Positions 25,145 to 35,218 are shown, numbered from the stretch's first letter. The stretch is DNA of 64,000 bases from Erythrobacter rubeus (GCF_014705715.1 NZ_JACXLC010000001.1:912457-976456); one strand, 5' to 3'. The notes: generated by a model from the sequence alone, not told the origin. Numbers and translations: made by a program.

Positions 25145-26455
25145 CTATCCGAGGACCCGGTCGAAGATCGTATCGACATGTTTGAAATGGTAATCGAGGT
25201 CGAATTTCTCTTCTAGTTCTGCCTCCGAAAGTGCGGCGGTCACTTCATCGTCGGCCTTGAGCAATTCGAGTAGCGACACCTTGCCGGACGATTCCCAGAC
25301 CTTCATCGCGTTTCGTTGGACAAGGCGGTAGGCATCTTCACGGCTCACGCCCGCTTGTGTCAGCGCCAGCAGAACACGCTGTGAATGCACGAGCCCGCCC
25401 ATCGCATCGAGATTGGCCTGCATCCGCTCGGGATAGATGAGCAGTTTTTCCACGACGCCGGTCAGACGTGCGAGGGAAAAATCAAGCGTGATGGTCGCAT
25501 CCGGGCCGATGAAACGCTCAACCGAGGAATGGGAGATGTCGCGTTCGTGCCAGAGCGCCACGTTTTCCAGCGCAGGCAGGGCATAAGCGCGAATCATCCG
25601 AGCCTGGCCGGTCAGGTTCTCGGTCAGGATCGGGTTGCGCTTGTGCGGCATCGCGGACGAGCCCTTTTGACCCGGCGAGAAGTACTCCTCCGCCTCGAGC
25701 ACTTCGGTGCGCTGGAGGTGGCGGATTTCAACCGCGAGCCGCTCGATCGAGCCAGCAATGACTGCGAGGGTGGCGAAATACATCGCGTGGCGATCACGCG
25801 GGATAACCTGCGTGCTGACAGGCTCCGGCGTCAGCCCAAGCTGCTCGGCGACGTAGGCTTCGACTTCGGGGTCAATATTCGCAAAGGTACCGACCGCACC
25901 CGATACGGCGCAGGTCGCTATCTCGGCTTGGGCTGCGACAAGGCGGTCCCGGCAGCGGGAAAATTCGGCATAGGCCTGAGCGAGCTTCAGACCGAATGTG
26001 ACGGGTTCGGCATGTATCCCGTGACTGCGCCCGATAGTCGGCGTGTATTTGTGCTCCTCCGCACGCGACTTGATGGCGGCGAGCAGCGCACCAAGATCTT
26101 CGAGCAATATGTCTGATGCCCGAACAAGCTGAACCGAAAGTGTGGTATCGAGCACATCGGATGACGTCATGCCCTGGTGCATGAAGCGCGCCTCGTCGCC
26201 CACCTGCTCCGCAACCCAGGTCAGGAACGCGATGACGTCATGCTTGGTAACCGCTTCGATTGCGTCGATCGCCTCTACGTCGATCTTGGGATCCGTCGCC
26301 CACCAATCCCACAAGGCTTTGCCTGCGCTTTCGGGAACGACACCCATTTCGCCAAGCTTTTGCGTCGCGTGCGCTTCGATCTCGAACCAGATTCGGAACT
26401 TGGCTTCCGGCTCCCATAAAGCGGACATGGCAGGACGGGCATAACGCGGGACCAT
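25145..26455 (-). CDS. purB: Adenylosuccinate lyase
   Basis: Acts twice in purine synthesis, releasing fumarate from SAICAR and from adenylosuccinate. The fumarase-superfamily signature GSSAMPHKRNPILTENL is present, with the catalytic His region (GRSHGIHAEPVTFG) and QGMTSSDVLDTTLS. Length 436 matches the short alphaproteobacterial type. It is transcribed alone from the region divergent to the DoxX/NDH-2 gene. Confidence 0.95.
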   Translation of the reverse strand: MVPRYARPAMSALWEPEAKFRIWFEIEAHATQKLGEMGVVPESAGKALWDWWATDPKIDVEAIDAIEAVTKHDVIAFLTWVAEQVGDEARFMHQGMTSSDVLDTTLSVQLVRASDILLEDLGALLAAIKSRAEEHKYTPTIGRSHGIHAEPVTFGLKLAQAYAEFSRCRDRLVAAQAEIATCAVSGAVGTFANIDPEVEAYVAEQLGLTPEPVSTQVIPRDRHAMYFATLAVIAGSIERLAVEIRHLQRTEVLEAEEYFSPGQKGSSAMPHKRNPILTENLTGQARMIRAYALPALENVALWHERDISHSSVERFIGPDATITLDFSLARLTGVVEKLLIYPERMQANLDAMGGLVHSQRVLLALTQAGVSREDAYRLVQRNAMKVWESSGKVSLLELLKADDEVTAALSEAELEEKFDLDYHFKHVDTIFDRVLG

Positions 26456-26590
26456 CTCGGAATTCCTCGGTCAAAGCATGAAAAATCGTGTGCTGGCGCG
26501 GCTATTGCCAGACCGCCGACTTGGCAAGGGCGTACAAACAGGCTGTAACCGATTCCGTGCACGCGCGAACCTGCGTGTAGGAGGCAATTG

Positions 26591-28834
26591 ATGATGGCAC
26601 GCACGGCGCAGGCAGCTGAGCATGGCGATCCAAGCCTGGAAGGCTCAAGCTCGGGCGATCCAGGCAAGGGACGCGAATTGTTGCAGGAGGAGCGGCTTTC
26701 GCCCTTCGTCCGCGTCACGCTGCGCCGCTGGGCCAAATGGTATTCGGGCGGTGCGGAGCTGTTCTGGCCGTTCACCGATCTTGCCATCCGTTTCTTCGTA
26801 GCATTCTGGTTTTTGCGCTCGGGCCTCGTCAAAGCCAGCGACTGGGACACTGCTGTCTATCTCGCCGCGAATGAGTATCCGGTCAGCTGGATGGGTCCGA
26901 TGGAGGCAGCCGCGACTGGGCTCACGATCGAGCTCGTGGGGCCGATCCTTTTGCTTGCGGGCTTCTTCACCCGTCCAGCAGCGATCGCCATGGCGGCGCT
27001 GACGATCATCAGCCAGGCGGTCTATGTTCCGACGACCAGCAACCTTATGGTCGCAGCAATTCTCGTCTGGTACGTCGCGCACGGCCCGGCGGCGTTCTCG
27101 CTCGACCGTGTCCTGTCATCTGGACTTAAGCAGAGCGCGATGCCGCTGGCGCGGCCTACGATCATCGTTGGAGAATGGCTGCGCGACAACGTCGCTCCCA
27201 TCGCCATGATGGCGACCCGCGTTTGGCTTGCGGTGGGTCTTTTTGCCTACGCAGACCTTTTCGAGCCGTCGATCGCGTTGGCCACATGGCTGCCGACAAG
27301 CATTTTTACGGGCATGCCGGATTGGCTCGCTGTGACATTCGGCGTGCTGATGCTGATCGGCTTTGCCGCAAGCTTTGTTTCATACGCGCTCGTCATCGTG
27401 ATCGGTTTCACTATGATCGCGGGCGCTCACCCCAATGTCACTTTGTTTCCGTTCCTGCTCCTTGCGATCTATGAAGCGCGCGGCGCTGGCGTCGTGTCGG
27501 TCGACCGGCTCATTGGCGGATGGATGGAGCGCAACATCCTATTCGACCGGGATTATTCGGATATTCCAGCCGACTGGCCGCATATCGTCGTCGTCGGCGC
27601 AGGCTTTGGAGGTCTTGCGGCGGTGGAGCGACTCAAGCGCCTGCCGGTCCGCATCACTCTTATCGATAAGCGCAACTACCATCTCTTCCAGCCGCTGCTC
27701 TATCAAATCGCCACCGCAACCTTGAACCCGGCAGATATCGCAACCCCCATCCGCAGCTTGTTCCGCGCCGACGGTAATGTTCGCGTGCTGAAAGGCGAAG
27801 TGAGCGCGATAGATGCGGAAGCGAAGACGATCACATACGGCGAAAACCAGACCTTGCAGTTCGACAAGCTCGTGCTCGCGACGGGAGCAACGCACAGCTA
27901 TTTCGGCAAGGATGAATGGGGCGCGTTCGCTCCCGGGCTGAAGACGATCGAAGATGGCGTGGCGGTGCGCGCGTCGATCCTTAACGCTTTTGAGCAGGCG
28001 GAAGCGTGCGACGATCCTGAAAAGATCGAGCGATTGCTAACCTTTGTCGTGGTCGGTGCGGGCCCAACCGGTGTCGAGCTCGCGGGGGCTATTGCAGAAC
28101 TCGCGCGGATCAACGTGGCACGGGAATTCCGCACTGTCGATCCAGCAACTGCGCGGGTGATCCTCGTCCAGTCGGGCGACCGCATCCTTCCGGCATTTCC
28201 GCAGGAACTTTCCGACAAGGCGGCGGCTTCGCTCGAAGATCTGGGAGTAGAAATCCGCACTGGCTGCCGCGTCACCGATATTGCGAAGGAGCACGTCCAG
28301 ATCGGCGATGATGCCAGGATCGATACCGAAACCGTTCTGTGGGCCGCAGGGGTCACGGCGTCTCCGGCAGCCACGTGGCTCGGCGCTCAAGCCGACAGGT
28401 CGGGCCGCATTCAGGTGAACGACTATCTCCGTGTGAAAGGCAAGGATGGCGTATTCGAGGATATCTTCGCTATCGGTGACACCGCGGGCAGCAATGCGTG
28501 GAATGGCAATCCCGTCCCCGGTCTGGCTCCGGCGGCGAAACAGGCGGGAGCGTATGTTTCCCGCGTGGTCGAGGCAGAGCTGCTCGACGTCGAATGCCCG
28601 GGACCTTTCGAATACAAGCACCAGGGAAGCCTCGCGACCATCGGCCGCAAATCTGCGGTCGCGGATTTCGGCTCGCTCAAGCTATCGGGCAATAGCGCCT
28701 GGTGGCTCTGGGGTATCGTTCACGTCGGTTTCCTTACCGGCATGCGCAACCGCGTGACCGTGGTGGTGAACTGGATGTGGAACTTCTTCGCTCAGCATTC
28801 CGGCGTTCGTTTGATTACCGAAAAGCAGGTGTAG
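26591..28834 (+). CDS. Fusion of DoxX-type membrane domain with type II NADH dehydrogenase
   Basis: A 747-residue protein. Residues ~55-310 contain several hydrophobic helices resembling DoxX/DoxD membrane proteins. From about residue 330 it is an NDH-2-like flavoprotein: the FAD motif VVVGAGFGGLAAVERL, RNYHLFQPLLYQIATA (a family hallmark), a second dinucleotide site VVGAGPTGVELAGAI near 489, and DIFAIGDTAG. The enzyme should pass electrons from NADH to quinone without pumping protons. AGGAGG precedes the double ATG at 26591/26594. The fused DoxX part might anchor or feed quinone; this is unproven. Confidence 0.87.
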   Translation: MMARTAQAAEHGDPSLEGSSSGDPGKGRELLQEERLSPFVRVTLRRWAKWYSGGAELFWPFTDLAIRFFVAFWFLRSGLVKASDWDTAVYLAANEYPVSWMGPMEAAATGLTIELVGPILLLAGFFTRPAAIAMAALTIISQAVYVPTTSNLMVAAILVWYVAHGPAAFSLDRVLSSGLKQSAMPLARPTIIVGEWLRDNVAPIAMMATRVWLAVGLFAYADLFEPSIALATWLPTSIFTGMPDWLAVTFGVLMLIGFAASFVSYALVIVIGFTMIAGAHPNVTLFPFLLLAIYEARGAGVVSVDRLIGGWMERNILFDRDYSDIPADWPHIVVVGAGFGGLAAVERLKRLPVRITLIDKRNYHLFQPLLYQIATATLNPADIATPIRSLFRADGNVRVLKGEVSAIDAEAKTITYGENQTLQFDKLVLATGATHSYFGKDEWGAFAPGLKTIEDGVAVRASILNAFEQAEACDDPEKIERLLTFVVVGAGPTGVELAGAIAELARINVAREFRTVDPATARVILVQSGDRILPAFPQELSDKAAASLEDLGVEIRTGCRVTDIAKEHVQIGDDARIDTETVLWAAGVTASPAATWLGAQADRSGRIQVNDYLRVKGKDGVFEDIFAIGDTAGSNAWNGNPVPGLAPAAKQAGAYVSRVVEAELLDVECPGPFEYKHQGSLATIGRKSAVADFGSLKLSGNSAWWLWGIVHVGFLTGMRNRVTVVVNWMWNFFAQHSGVRLITEKQV

Positions 28835-28835
28835 C

Positions 28836-29582
28836 CTAGATCAGGCCTTTCGACCGCAGGCTGACATGCCCCTCCCGGCCGATAATGACGTGGTCGTGGA
28901 CGGTGACGCCTAAAAGCCTGCCCGCTTCCGCAATCTTCTGCGTGATCTGGATGTCGGCGCGGCTGGGCTCCGGGCTGCCGCTGGGGTGATTGTGCACGAG
29001 GATCAGCGCGCTCGCCCCGACATCCATTGCGCGGCGGATGACTTCGCGGGGGTGGATCGCAGCCTCGTCGATCGAGCCATCGCCGACATGGTGGTCGTCG
29101 ATCAGGCGGTTTTTCGCATCGAGATACAGCACCCGGACCCGCTCTACGGTAAGGTGGGCCATGTCGATCGCGAGGTAATCGAGCAGCGCCTGCCAGCTTG
29201 AAAGAACGGGTTTTTGCACGACTTCGCTGCGAGCCATGCGGCGTGCGGCGAGCGCCACGCTTTTCAGCGCTGCGGCGCTGGTCTCGCCGACGCCTTTGAC
29301 CCGTTGAAGGGCCTTCGGGTCGGCATTCAGAACTCCGGCGAGCGATCCGAACTGCTTGAGCAACGCCTTGGCGACAGGCTTGGTATCGCCCTGCCGCATT
29401 CCGGCGAACAGCAAATATTCCAGCACTTCGTAATCGGCGAGCGCTTCCGCGCCCCCTTTCAGCAACCGTTCGCGCAACCGGGCGCGGTGTCCGATGCCCG
29501 CTTGCTTCCCCGAATCGGAAACTGGCGCAGCTTTGGCAGCGTCCACCGGACCGAAGTCGAAACCCTCGTCAGCTTCTGGCAA
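28836..29582 (-). CDS. radC: RadC family protein (JAB-domain)
   Basis: A 248-residue RadC/YsfE family protein with an N-terminal helix-hairpin-helix part (LLKQFGSLAGVLNADPKAL, VKGVGETSAAALKSV) and a C-terminal MPN/JAB metal-binding domain whose motif LVHNHPSGSPEPSRADIQIT is intact. Despite the historic name, a repair role is doubtful. The start is a TTG. It converges on the NDH-2 fusion gene with one base between stops. Confidence 0.92.
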   Translation of the reverse strand: MPEADEGFDFGPVDAAKAAPVSDSGKQAGIGHRARLRERLLKGGAEALADYEVLEYLLFAGMRQGDTKPVAKALLKQFGSLAGVLNADPKALQRVKGVGETSAAALKSVALAARRMARSEVVQKPVLSSWQALLDYLAIDMAHLTVERVRVLYLDAKNRLIDDHHVGDGSIDEAAIHPREVIRRAMDVGASALILVHNHPSGSPEPSRADIQITQKIAEAGRLLGVTVHDHVIIGREGHVSLRSKGLI

Positions 29583-29677
29583 GCTGCCCCCTCATAGCCT
29601 TGTCGATCAGAACTCGCCTGGATCTTCCAAGGAACGTCATTGCCTTTACCCGGCGATACGCGCAAGTGGTGCAAACG

Positions 29678-32600
29678 ATGGTCGCAGCCGATCCGCCTTC
29701 TGACATCAGCGAAGCCGCGATAGGCTCGAAGCGCGGCCTCTGGCCAAGCCGATGGCGTTGGCGAATCAGCCTTAGCCTGTTGATAATAATAATGATTGCG
29801 TTTGCTGCCGCCTGGCTCGCGCGGGAACGCATTGCGGGCAATGTGATCGATAATCTGCTCACCAGCTACGATGTCGAGGCGACCTACGACATCGTCTCGA
29901 TCGACCCGCAAAGGCAGGTCATTGCGAACCTCGTGGTGGGCGATCCGCAGCAGCCGGACTTCACCGCCGAAGAGGTCACAATCAACCTCGATTACGGGCT
30001 GCGAACACCAACGGTTGAGGGCGTCGAACTGGTACGGCCTCGCCTTTACGGCACCTATATCGACGGCGAGCTCAGATTCGGCGAGCTGGACTCGCTCATT
30101 TTTGCTGAAAGCGAAGAAACTTCGGGGCTGCCCGAAATGGACCTCGCGATAATCGATGGCCGCGCACTGATCGAAAGCGATTACGGAGCGATCGCCGCGA
30201 AGATCGATGGCAGCGGACCGTTGCAGGATGGGTTCACAGGCGCACTTGCGGCGACCGCACCGGGGATCGGAAACGAAAGCTGCACCGCGGAAACCGCGAC
30301 AGTCTTTGGTGAGATTGAATCACGCAGCGGTCAGGCGACATTCGGCGGACCGCTGAGGGTAAGAGACCTCTCTTGCGAGGGCGTCGAGATTTCTTCGGCG
30401 GACATCGGAGCAGATCTGGCCATAGCTGGCAATTTTTCTGCGGTAGATGGCACTGCGAATCTCGCCATTGCGAATGCTGCTTTTGTGGAAAACAGCCTGG
30501 ACGGAATGACCGGCAGTCTTGGATTGCAATGGAACGCCGACGGCCTGAACGTAAGGCATGATCTTGCAGCCGAGGGCTTCGCCTCATCCTACGGAGATGT
30601 TGCGCAGCTGAATGCGCAAGGTTCGCTGCGAAGCGACGCCGATTTCGCGCGCGCCGATTGGGATGCCGAGATTACGGGCGACGGGCTCGCATTGGCGGGC
30701 GGAGCGGCAGATGTGTTGGACAGTGCCAAATCTGCTTCGGAAGGGACCTTGATTGAGTCGATACTGGACAAGTTCGAGCGCAATTTTAGCCGCGCTGTGG
30801 CGGGAGGCGGATTTTCCGCAGATGTGACGGTGCGGCGTACACCCACGGGTACTTCCGTCGTAATGCCTGAAGCGCAGCTGCGAAGCGGCGCGGGAGAAAC
30901 GATCGTCGCGCTGTCGCGGCTGAACTGGTCGAACGGAGAGGATCGCAGTCGATTAACCGGAAATTTCATCACGGGCGGCGCTGGATTGCCCATGATCAAT
31001 GGCCGCATGGAGCGCGCCGGAAGTGGCGGCTTGGCACTGCGAATGACCATGGCCGACTATGCTTCCGGGCCAAACCGCATTGCGATCCCGCGTTTGCAGC
31101 TTCGGCAGGAGCTTGACGGCACGATCGATTTCAACGGGATACTGACCGCAAGCGGCGCTGTACCCGGAGGTTCGGTTGGCGGTCTTCGTTTGCCGGTATC
31201 AGGCACATGGAGCGACCTGCGCGGTCTGCGTGTCGGCAGGCGATGCAGCAGCGTGCAGTTCGACTCGCTCGATCTGTACAATCTATCCCTTCGCGGACAG
31301 TCACTCGCACTGTGCCCGCGCTCTGGTGAAGCGATGATGCGCTACGATGATGCGCTTCGGATCAATGCATTAACACGCGACGTTGCCCTCGGCGGCAGGC
31401 TCGGCGATTCGCCTACGCGGGTAACGGCTGCCAGCGCGGGCTTTGCTTATCCGGGCGGCTTCGATTTGTCCGGCGTTCTGGCGACAATCGGGGAGGAGGG
31501 CAGCGCAGTCCGTCTCACCGCTCAGGAAGTGACCGGGGAGCTCGGCGGTGAGATTGGCGGCACTTTTTCGGGCGGGACGGCGATGCTCGATCCGGTGCCG
31601 CTCGACCTGTCCGATTTGAGCGGCGAGTGGGCTTACCGCGATGATGCGCTGATTATCGATCAAGGCGAATTTCGACTTACCGAAAGGATTGATGGCGAGG
31701 CGAGGTTTGAGCCTCTGGTTGCCCGCGACGCCGCGCTGGTGCTCGCAGACGGTAGGATCGCGGCTGATGCCGGCCTGTTGCACCCGAGCACTGGCCGCCT
31801 AGTCACCAATGTCGACATCGACCACGATCTCGGAACCGGTATCGGCCAGGCCGTTATTGACGTTCCCGGCATTGAGTTCGACGAAGAGCTGAGCCCCGAA
31901 GACCTGACCTATCTCGCGAAAGGCGTCATCGCTTTCGCCGACGGCACGGTGAGCGGCGAAGGGCTGATAAGCTGGAACGGCGACGAACTCACCAGCACTG
32001 GCACATTCGGAACTGACGACCTCGATCTGGCGGCTGCGTTCGGACCGGTCGACGGGCTTAGCGGCACCATCGAATTTACGGACCTCCTCGGCTTGACGAC
32101 TGCCCCCAACCAGACGCTTCAGATCGGCTCGATCAATCCCGGTATTGAAGTGCTCGCTGGCGAACTGCGGTTTTCGGTGACCGACGGACAATTGATCGCA
32201 GTGGATGACGCGCGCTGGCCGTTTATGGGCGGTACACTAATTCTGAGGCCGGTGACGCTCGATTACGGCGCGCCCGGTTCGCAAAGCTACGTATTCGAGA
32301 TGATCGCTCTGGAGGCGGCTGCATTCATCGCGCAGATGGAGCTGACCAACCTCGATGCCGAAGGGACCTTCGACGGGACGATCCCGATCACCTTCGATGA
32401 GGAGGGCAACGGGACAATCACCGGCGGGCTGCTGATATCGCGCCCCCCAGGCGGCAATGTGTCGTATGTCGGCGAGCTCACCTACGAGGACCTCGGGGCA
32501 ATGGCGAATTACGCCTTCCAGTCCCTGCGCTCGCTCGATTTTCGCCAGATGAGTATCGCCCTCGACGGAAATGTCGCTGGCGAGATCATCACCAAGTTTC

Positions 32601-32929
32601 AGATCGATGGGGTGAGTCAGGGCGAGGGAGCCGTCGAAAATTTCGTCACCCGGCGCCTCGCAAAGCTTCCGATCCGCTTCAACATCAACGTTCGGTCGGA
32701 AAACTTTTCGCAATTGGCTCTGATCGCGCGCGGCTGGTCCGATCCCACCGCCTTCGCCGAAGGTTTCGAGGAAAGACTGCTGGGGCAGGGCGGCCTCGAA
32801 ATAATCGACCGCACCAGCGAGCCGGTCCCAGCGCCTGAACCACCCGAGCCCGGCGATGCACCCAGTACCGACGCTCGCCGCGCCGATGAATTGCCCGTTC
32901 AACCTCCAGAAAGCGAGGATACGCCATGA
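29678..32929 (+). CDS. ydbH: YdbH-family large envelope protein (AsmA-like lipid transfer)
   Basis: Long periplasmic protein (about 1083 residues) with one N-terminal membrane helix (ISLSLLIIIMIAFAAAWLA) and a beta-rich remainder typical of YdbH/TamB/AsmA-like bridge proteins, which in E. coli help carry phospholipids to the outer membrane. The C-terminal part (NVAGEIITKFQIDG, ENFSQLALIARGW) is the conserved YdbH region, and the tail is Pro/Glu-rich. An earlier TTG at 29600 is possible but leaves only 17 bases to divergent radC. It is followed by ynbE and ydbL, the same order as in E. coli. Confidence 0.85.
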   Translation: MVAADPPSDISEAAIGSKRGLWPSRWRWRISLSLLIIIMIAFAAAWLARERIAGNVIDNLLTSYDVEATYDIVSIDPQRQVIANLVVGDPQQPDFTAEEVTINLDYGLRTPTVEGVELVRPRLYGTYIDGELRFGELDSLIFAESEETSGLPEMDLAIIDGRALIESDYGAIAAKIDGSGPLQDGFTGALAATAPGIGNESCTAETATVFGEIESRSGQATFGGPLRVRDLSCEGVEISSADIGADLAIAGNFSAVDGTANLAIANAAFVENSLDGMTGSLGLQWNADGLNVRHDLAAEGFASSYGDVAQLNAQGSLRSDADFARADWDAEITGDGLALAGGAADVLDSAKSASEGTLIESILDKFERNFSRAVAGGGFSADVTVRRTPTGTSVVMPEAQLRSGAGETIVALSRLNWSNGEDRSRLTGNFITGGAGLPMINGRMERAGSGGLALRMTMADYASGPNRIAIPRLQLRQELDGTIDFNGILTASGAVPGGSVGGLRLPVSGTWSDLRGLRVGRRCSSVQFDSLDLYNLSLRGQSLALCPRSGEAMMRYDDALRINALTRDVALGGRLGDSPTRVTAASAGFAYPGGFDLSGVLATIGEEGSAVRLTAQEVTGELGGEIGGTFSGGTAMLDPVPLDLSDLSGEWAYRDDALIIDQGEFRLTERIDGEARFEPLVARDAALVLADGRIAADAGLLHPSTGRLVTNVDIDHDLGTGIGQAVIDVPGIEFDEELSPEDLTYLAKGVIAFADGTVSGEGLISWNGDELTSTGTFGTDDLDLAAAFGPVDGLSGTIEFTDLLGLTTAPNQTLQIGSINPGIEVLAGELRFSVTDGQLIAVDDARWPFMGGTLILRPVTLDYGAPGSQSYVFEMIALEAAAFIAQMELTNLDAEGTFDGTIPITFDEEGNGTITGGLLISRPPGGNVSYVGELTYEDLGAMANYAFQSLRSLDFRQMSIALDGNVAGEIITKFQIDGVSQGEGAVENFVTRRLAKLPIRFNINVRSENFSQLALIARGWSDPTAFAEGFEERLLGQGGLEIIDRTSEPVPAPEPPEPGDAPSTDARRADELPVQPPESEDTP

Positions 32930-33186
32930 AAGACCCGAAATTGACCGGAATCCGCAGTCCTGCCAGAAGCACTGACCATCAGGGTAAAGCTTTGGGGGCA
33001 AAGAGGGTGAAGGTCAGAACCGGAATGTTGGTCGCAGTCGCGGCGATGCTCGGTGGTTGCATCAATGTCTCCGCACCGGAGGAGCCGATTGTAATCGAGC
33101 TCAACATCAACATCCGGGCCGAAGTGCTTTATCGGCTGGCAGAAGATGCCGCCAATACGGTCGAAGAAAACGCCGACATTTTTTGA
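32926..33186 (+). CDS. ynbE: YnbE-like lipoprotein
   Basis: Small lipoprotein partner of YdbH. The lipobox is MLGGC with Cys45, and the mature part NVSAPEEPIVIELNINIRAEVLYRL is the YnbE signature. The ATG overlaps the ydbH stop by four bases (ATGA), supporting this start. The 44 residues before the Cys are long for a signal peptide; an internal GTG at 33007 would give a normal length. Confidence 0.83.
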   Translation: MKDPKLTGIRSPARSTDHQGKALGAKRVKVRTGMLVAVAAMLGGCINVSAPEEPIVIELNINIRAEVLYRLAEDAANTVEENADIF

Positions 33187-33224
33187 TCGGCGCGTTCGTG
33201 ACCGGTTCGAGGGGTAGGATTGAA

Positions 33225-33614
33225 ATGATGAAGATGCGAAATCTTGTTTTGACTGCAGCGGCCGGGGCTGCAGCTCTCACCGCCTTTGCCGTGCCGGCCG
33301 CGGCTCAGCGCGATCCGGCCTACGCAGCCGCGCGCGCCAATGGCAGCGTAGGTGAGAAAATGGACGGTTATCTGGGGATTGTCGGCGCCGCGACGCCTGA
33401 GCTTCAACGCCTGGTGAACGACATCAATATCAAGCGCCGCGCCGTTTATGCCCGCAAGGCGCAGCAGAACAACGCGACGCTTGAGGAATACGCGCTGACT
33501 GCCGGATGCGAAGCCATCACACGTACAAAGCCAGGCGAGAAATACCAGGCGCCCGACGGCAGCTGGCAAACCCGCACCAGCGCGCCGCCGCAGCGCGATC
33601 CGCGCTGTCCGTAA
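33225..33614 (+). CDS. ydbL: YdbL family protein (DUF1318)
   Basis: Periplasmic protein of about 129 residues with a signal peptide (MMKMRNLVLTAAAGAAALTA, cleavage near PAAAQ). The mature domain has the DUF1318 pattern GSVGEKMDGYLGIV and LVNDINIKRRAVYARKA. In E. coli YdbL regulates or chaperones the YdbH-YnbE bridge. The C-terminus is extended with QAPDGSWQTRTSA. ATG at 33225 or 33228 are equally possible. Confidence 0.87.
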   Translation: MMKMRNLVLTAAAGAAALTAFAVPAAAQRDPAYAAARANGSVGEKMDGYLGIVGAATPELQRLVNDINIKRRAVYARKAQQNNATLEEYALTAGCEAITRTKPGEKYQAPDGSWQTRTSAPPQRDPRCP

Positions 33615-33776
33615 CGGCAACGGCCTGACGGCGATCCCTGGCCACGTTTTCGCAAGGGATCATGCGTCAAATACAAGCGGGCTACGGTTGACTTGGATAT
33701 GCCCCCCTTCTAAGGGGGCCTCGCCCTTGGCGGGCACTTCTACGCGTGTGCCTCGCAACCCCAACTGGAAGCAGGC

Positions 33777-34103
33777 ATGAGCGACGAAAAGCCCGCACGA
33801 GAATCCATCGCAGAGGATGCGCGGATCGATGCGCTCGAGAACCGGCTGAAGGCCGCACGCGAGCGCGAAGACGAACGCATCCGACCGAAGATCAAAGGGG
33901 CTGATGCGAATTATCGCAGCGGCAACCGGGTTTTGGCGGATCTGCTTGGTGGGATTTTCGGCGGTATGGTCATTGGCTGGGCGTTCGATGCCTTGGTCGG
34001 GACCTTGCCATGGGGTCTGTTGGTCGGCCTGTTCGTAGGGATAGGTGTGGCCTTCAGGAACATTATTCGAGCGGCGAATGCGCGTCCTGCCGATCCGGAA
34101 TAG
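33777..34103 (+). CDS. atpI: AtpI-like protein
   Basis: A 108-residue protein with a charged, helical N-terminal half and two hydrophobic segments (LADLLGGIFGGMVIGWAF, WGLLVGLFVGIGVAFRNII) joined by a short turn. This is the AtpI/AtpZ type assembly or Mg/Ca-linked factor that precedes the Fo genes. It is 51 bases before atpB. In the preceding 160 bases, a GC hairpin (GCCCCCCTTCTAAGGGGGC at about 33701) lies near a possible TTGACT -35, so the promoter of the Fo cluster is probably here. Confidence 0.85.
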   Translation: MSDEKPARESIAEDARIDALENRLKAAREREDERIRPKIKGADANYRSGNRVLADLLGGIFGGMVIGWAFDALVGTLPWGLLVGLFVGIGVAFRNIIRAANARPADPE

Positions 34104-34153
34104 GATCGCGACAAAGGGCGCGTTTCGCATAGGGTATTAGGGACCGACAGACA

Positions 34154-34942
34154 GTGGCAGCCGAACAGGGCAAAGTCGATCCGATGAAACAGTTCCAGAT
34201 CGAGCCGCTTTTCGGCTCGGCCAACTGGGAACTGGCGGGTTTCAACATCGCGTTCACCAATTCCGCGCTGTGGATGGCCATTACAGTCATCCTGCTGTGG
34301 ACGTTCGTCGCTGGCGGAATGAAGCGCGAGCTGGTGCCCGGCCGCTGGCAGATGGCGGTGGAAAGTTTCACCGGCTTCATCGACGATATGCTGGAAGCGA
34401 ACGTGGGCAAGGAAGGGCGCAAATATGTGTCCTACATCTTCAGCCTATTCATGTTCATCCTGTTTGCGAACCTGCTGGGCCTGCTGCCCATCGGCGTTCT
34501 TGGCCTGCACCCGTTCACCTTTACCAGCCACTTCACCGTCACCGGCGTGCTCGCCGTGATCAGCTTTTCGATCGTCCTGGTGGTTGGTTTCTGGAAGCAT
34601 GGCATAAAATTCTTCACGCTGTTCGTGCCGCACGGAACGCCTGCAGCGATGGTCCTGCCGATCGCGCTCATCGAATTCTTCTCATTCATGATCCGTCCGT
34701 TCAGCCTCGCACTGCGTCTGTTCGTGGCGATGATGGCAGGTCACGTCCTTCTCAAGGTCCTTTCCAGCTTCGTCATTGACGGATTGAATGCTGGCGTCGG
34801 GACGAGCCTGATGGTCGCCATTCCCAGCTTTGCCCTGATGATTGCCATCAGCGCGCTGGAAATCCTGGTCGCGGGCATCCAGGCCTACGTTTTTGCACTG
34901 CTCACGTCGCTCTACATCAACGACGCAGAGCATCTTCACTGA
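34154..34942 (+). CDS. atpB: ATP synthase Fo subunit a
   Basis: Proton channel subunit of the Fo sector, about 262 residues with five to six membrane helices. The key arginine region is PFSLALRLFVAMMAGHVLLKV, and the C-terminal helix EILVAGIQAYVFALLTSLYIND is typical. It starts with GTG at 34154; a second possible start is the downstream MKQFQIEPLF. It precedes atpE by 48 bases. Confidence 0.95.
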   Translation: MAAEQGKVDPMKQFQIEPLFGSANWELAGFNIAFTNSALWMAITVILLWTFVAGGMKRELVPGRWQMAVESFTGFIDDMLEANVGKEGRKYVSYIFSLFMFILFANLLGLLPIGVLGLHPFTFTSHFTVTGVLAVISFSIVLVVGFWKHGIKFFTLFVPHGTPAAMVLPIALIEFFSFMIRPFSLALRLFVAMMAGHVLLKVLSSFVIDGLNAGVGTSLMVAIPSFALMIAISALEILVAGIQAYVFALLTSLYINDAEHLH

Positions 34943-34990
34943 TTTTCACCTTTCCATTCCAACAGTTTGATTTCCTAAGGAGTTTTTAAA

Positions 34991-35218
34991 ATGGAAGCAG
35001 AAGCAGCCAAGCTCGTCGGCGCAGGCCTCGCAGCTATCGGTGCCGGTATGGCAGCCATCGGCGTGGGCAACGTCTTCGGCTCATTCCTCGAGAGCGCACT
35101 CCGCAATCCGGGCGCAGCAGACGGCCAGCAGGGCCGCCTGTTCATCGGCTTCGCCGCAGCCGAACTTCTCGGCCTGCTGGCGTTCGTAGTTGCGATGATC
35201 CTGATCTTCGTCGCCTAA
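34991..35218 (+). CDS. atpE: ATP synthase Fo subunit c
   Basis: The 75-residue ring subunit. Two membrane helices carry the glycine/alanine pattern GAGLAAIGAGMAAIGVGNV and the proton-binding Glu lies in the second helix (GFAAAELLGLLAFV). AAGGAGT precedes the ATG. The spacing to the B' gene is 84 bases. Confidence 0.96.
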   Translation: MEAEAAKLVGAGLAAIGAGMAAIGVGNVFGSFLESALRNPGAADGQQGRLFIGFAAAELLGLLAFVVAMILIFVA

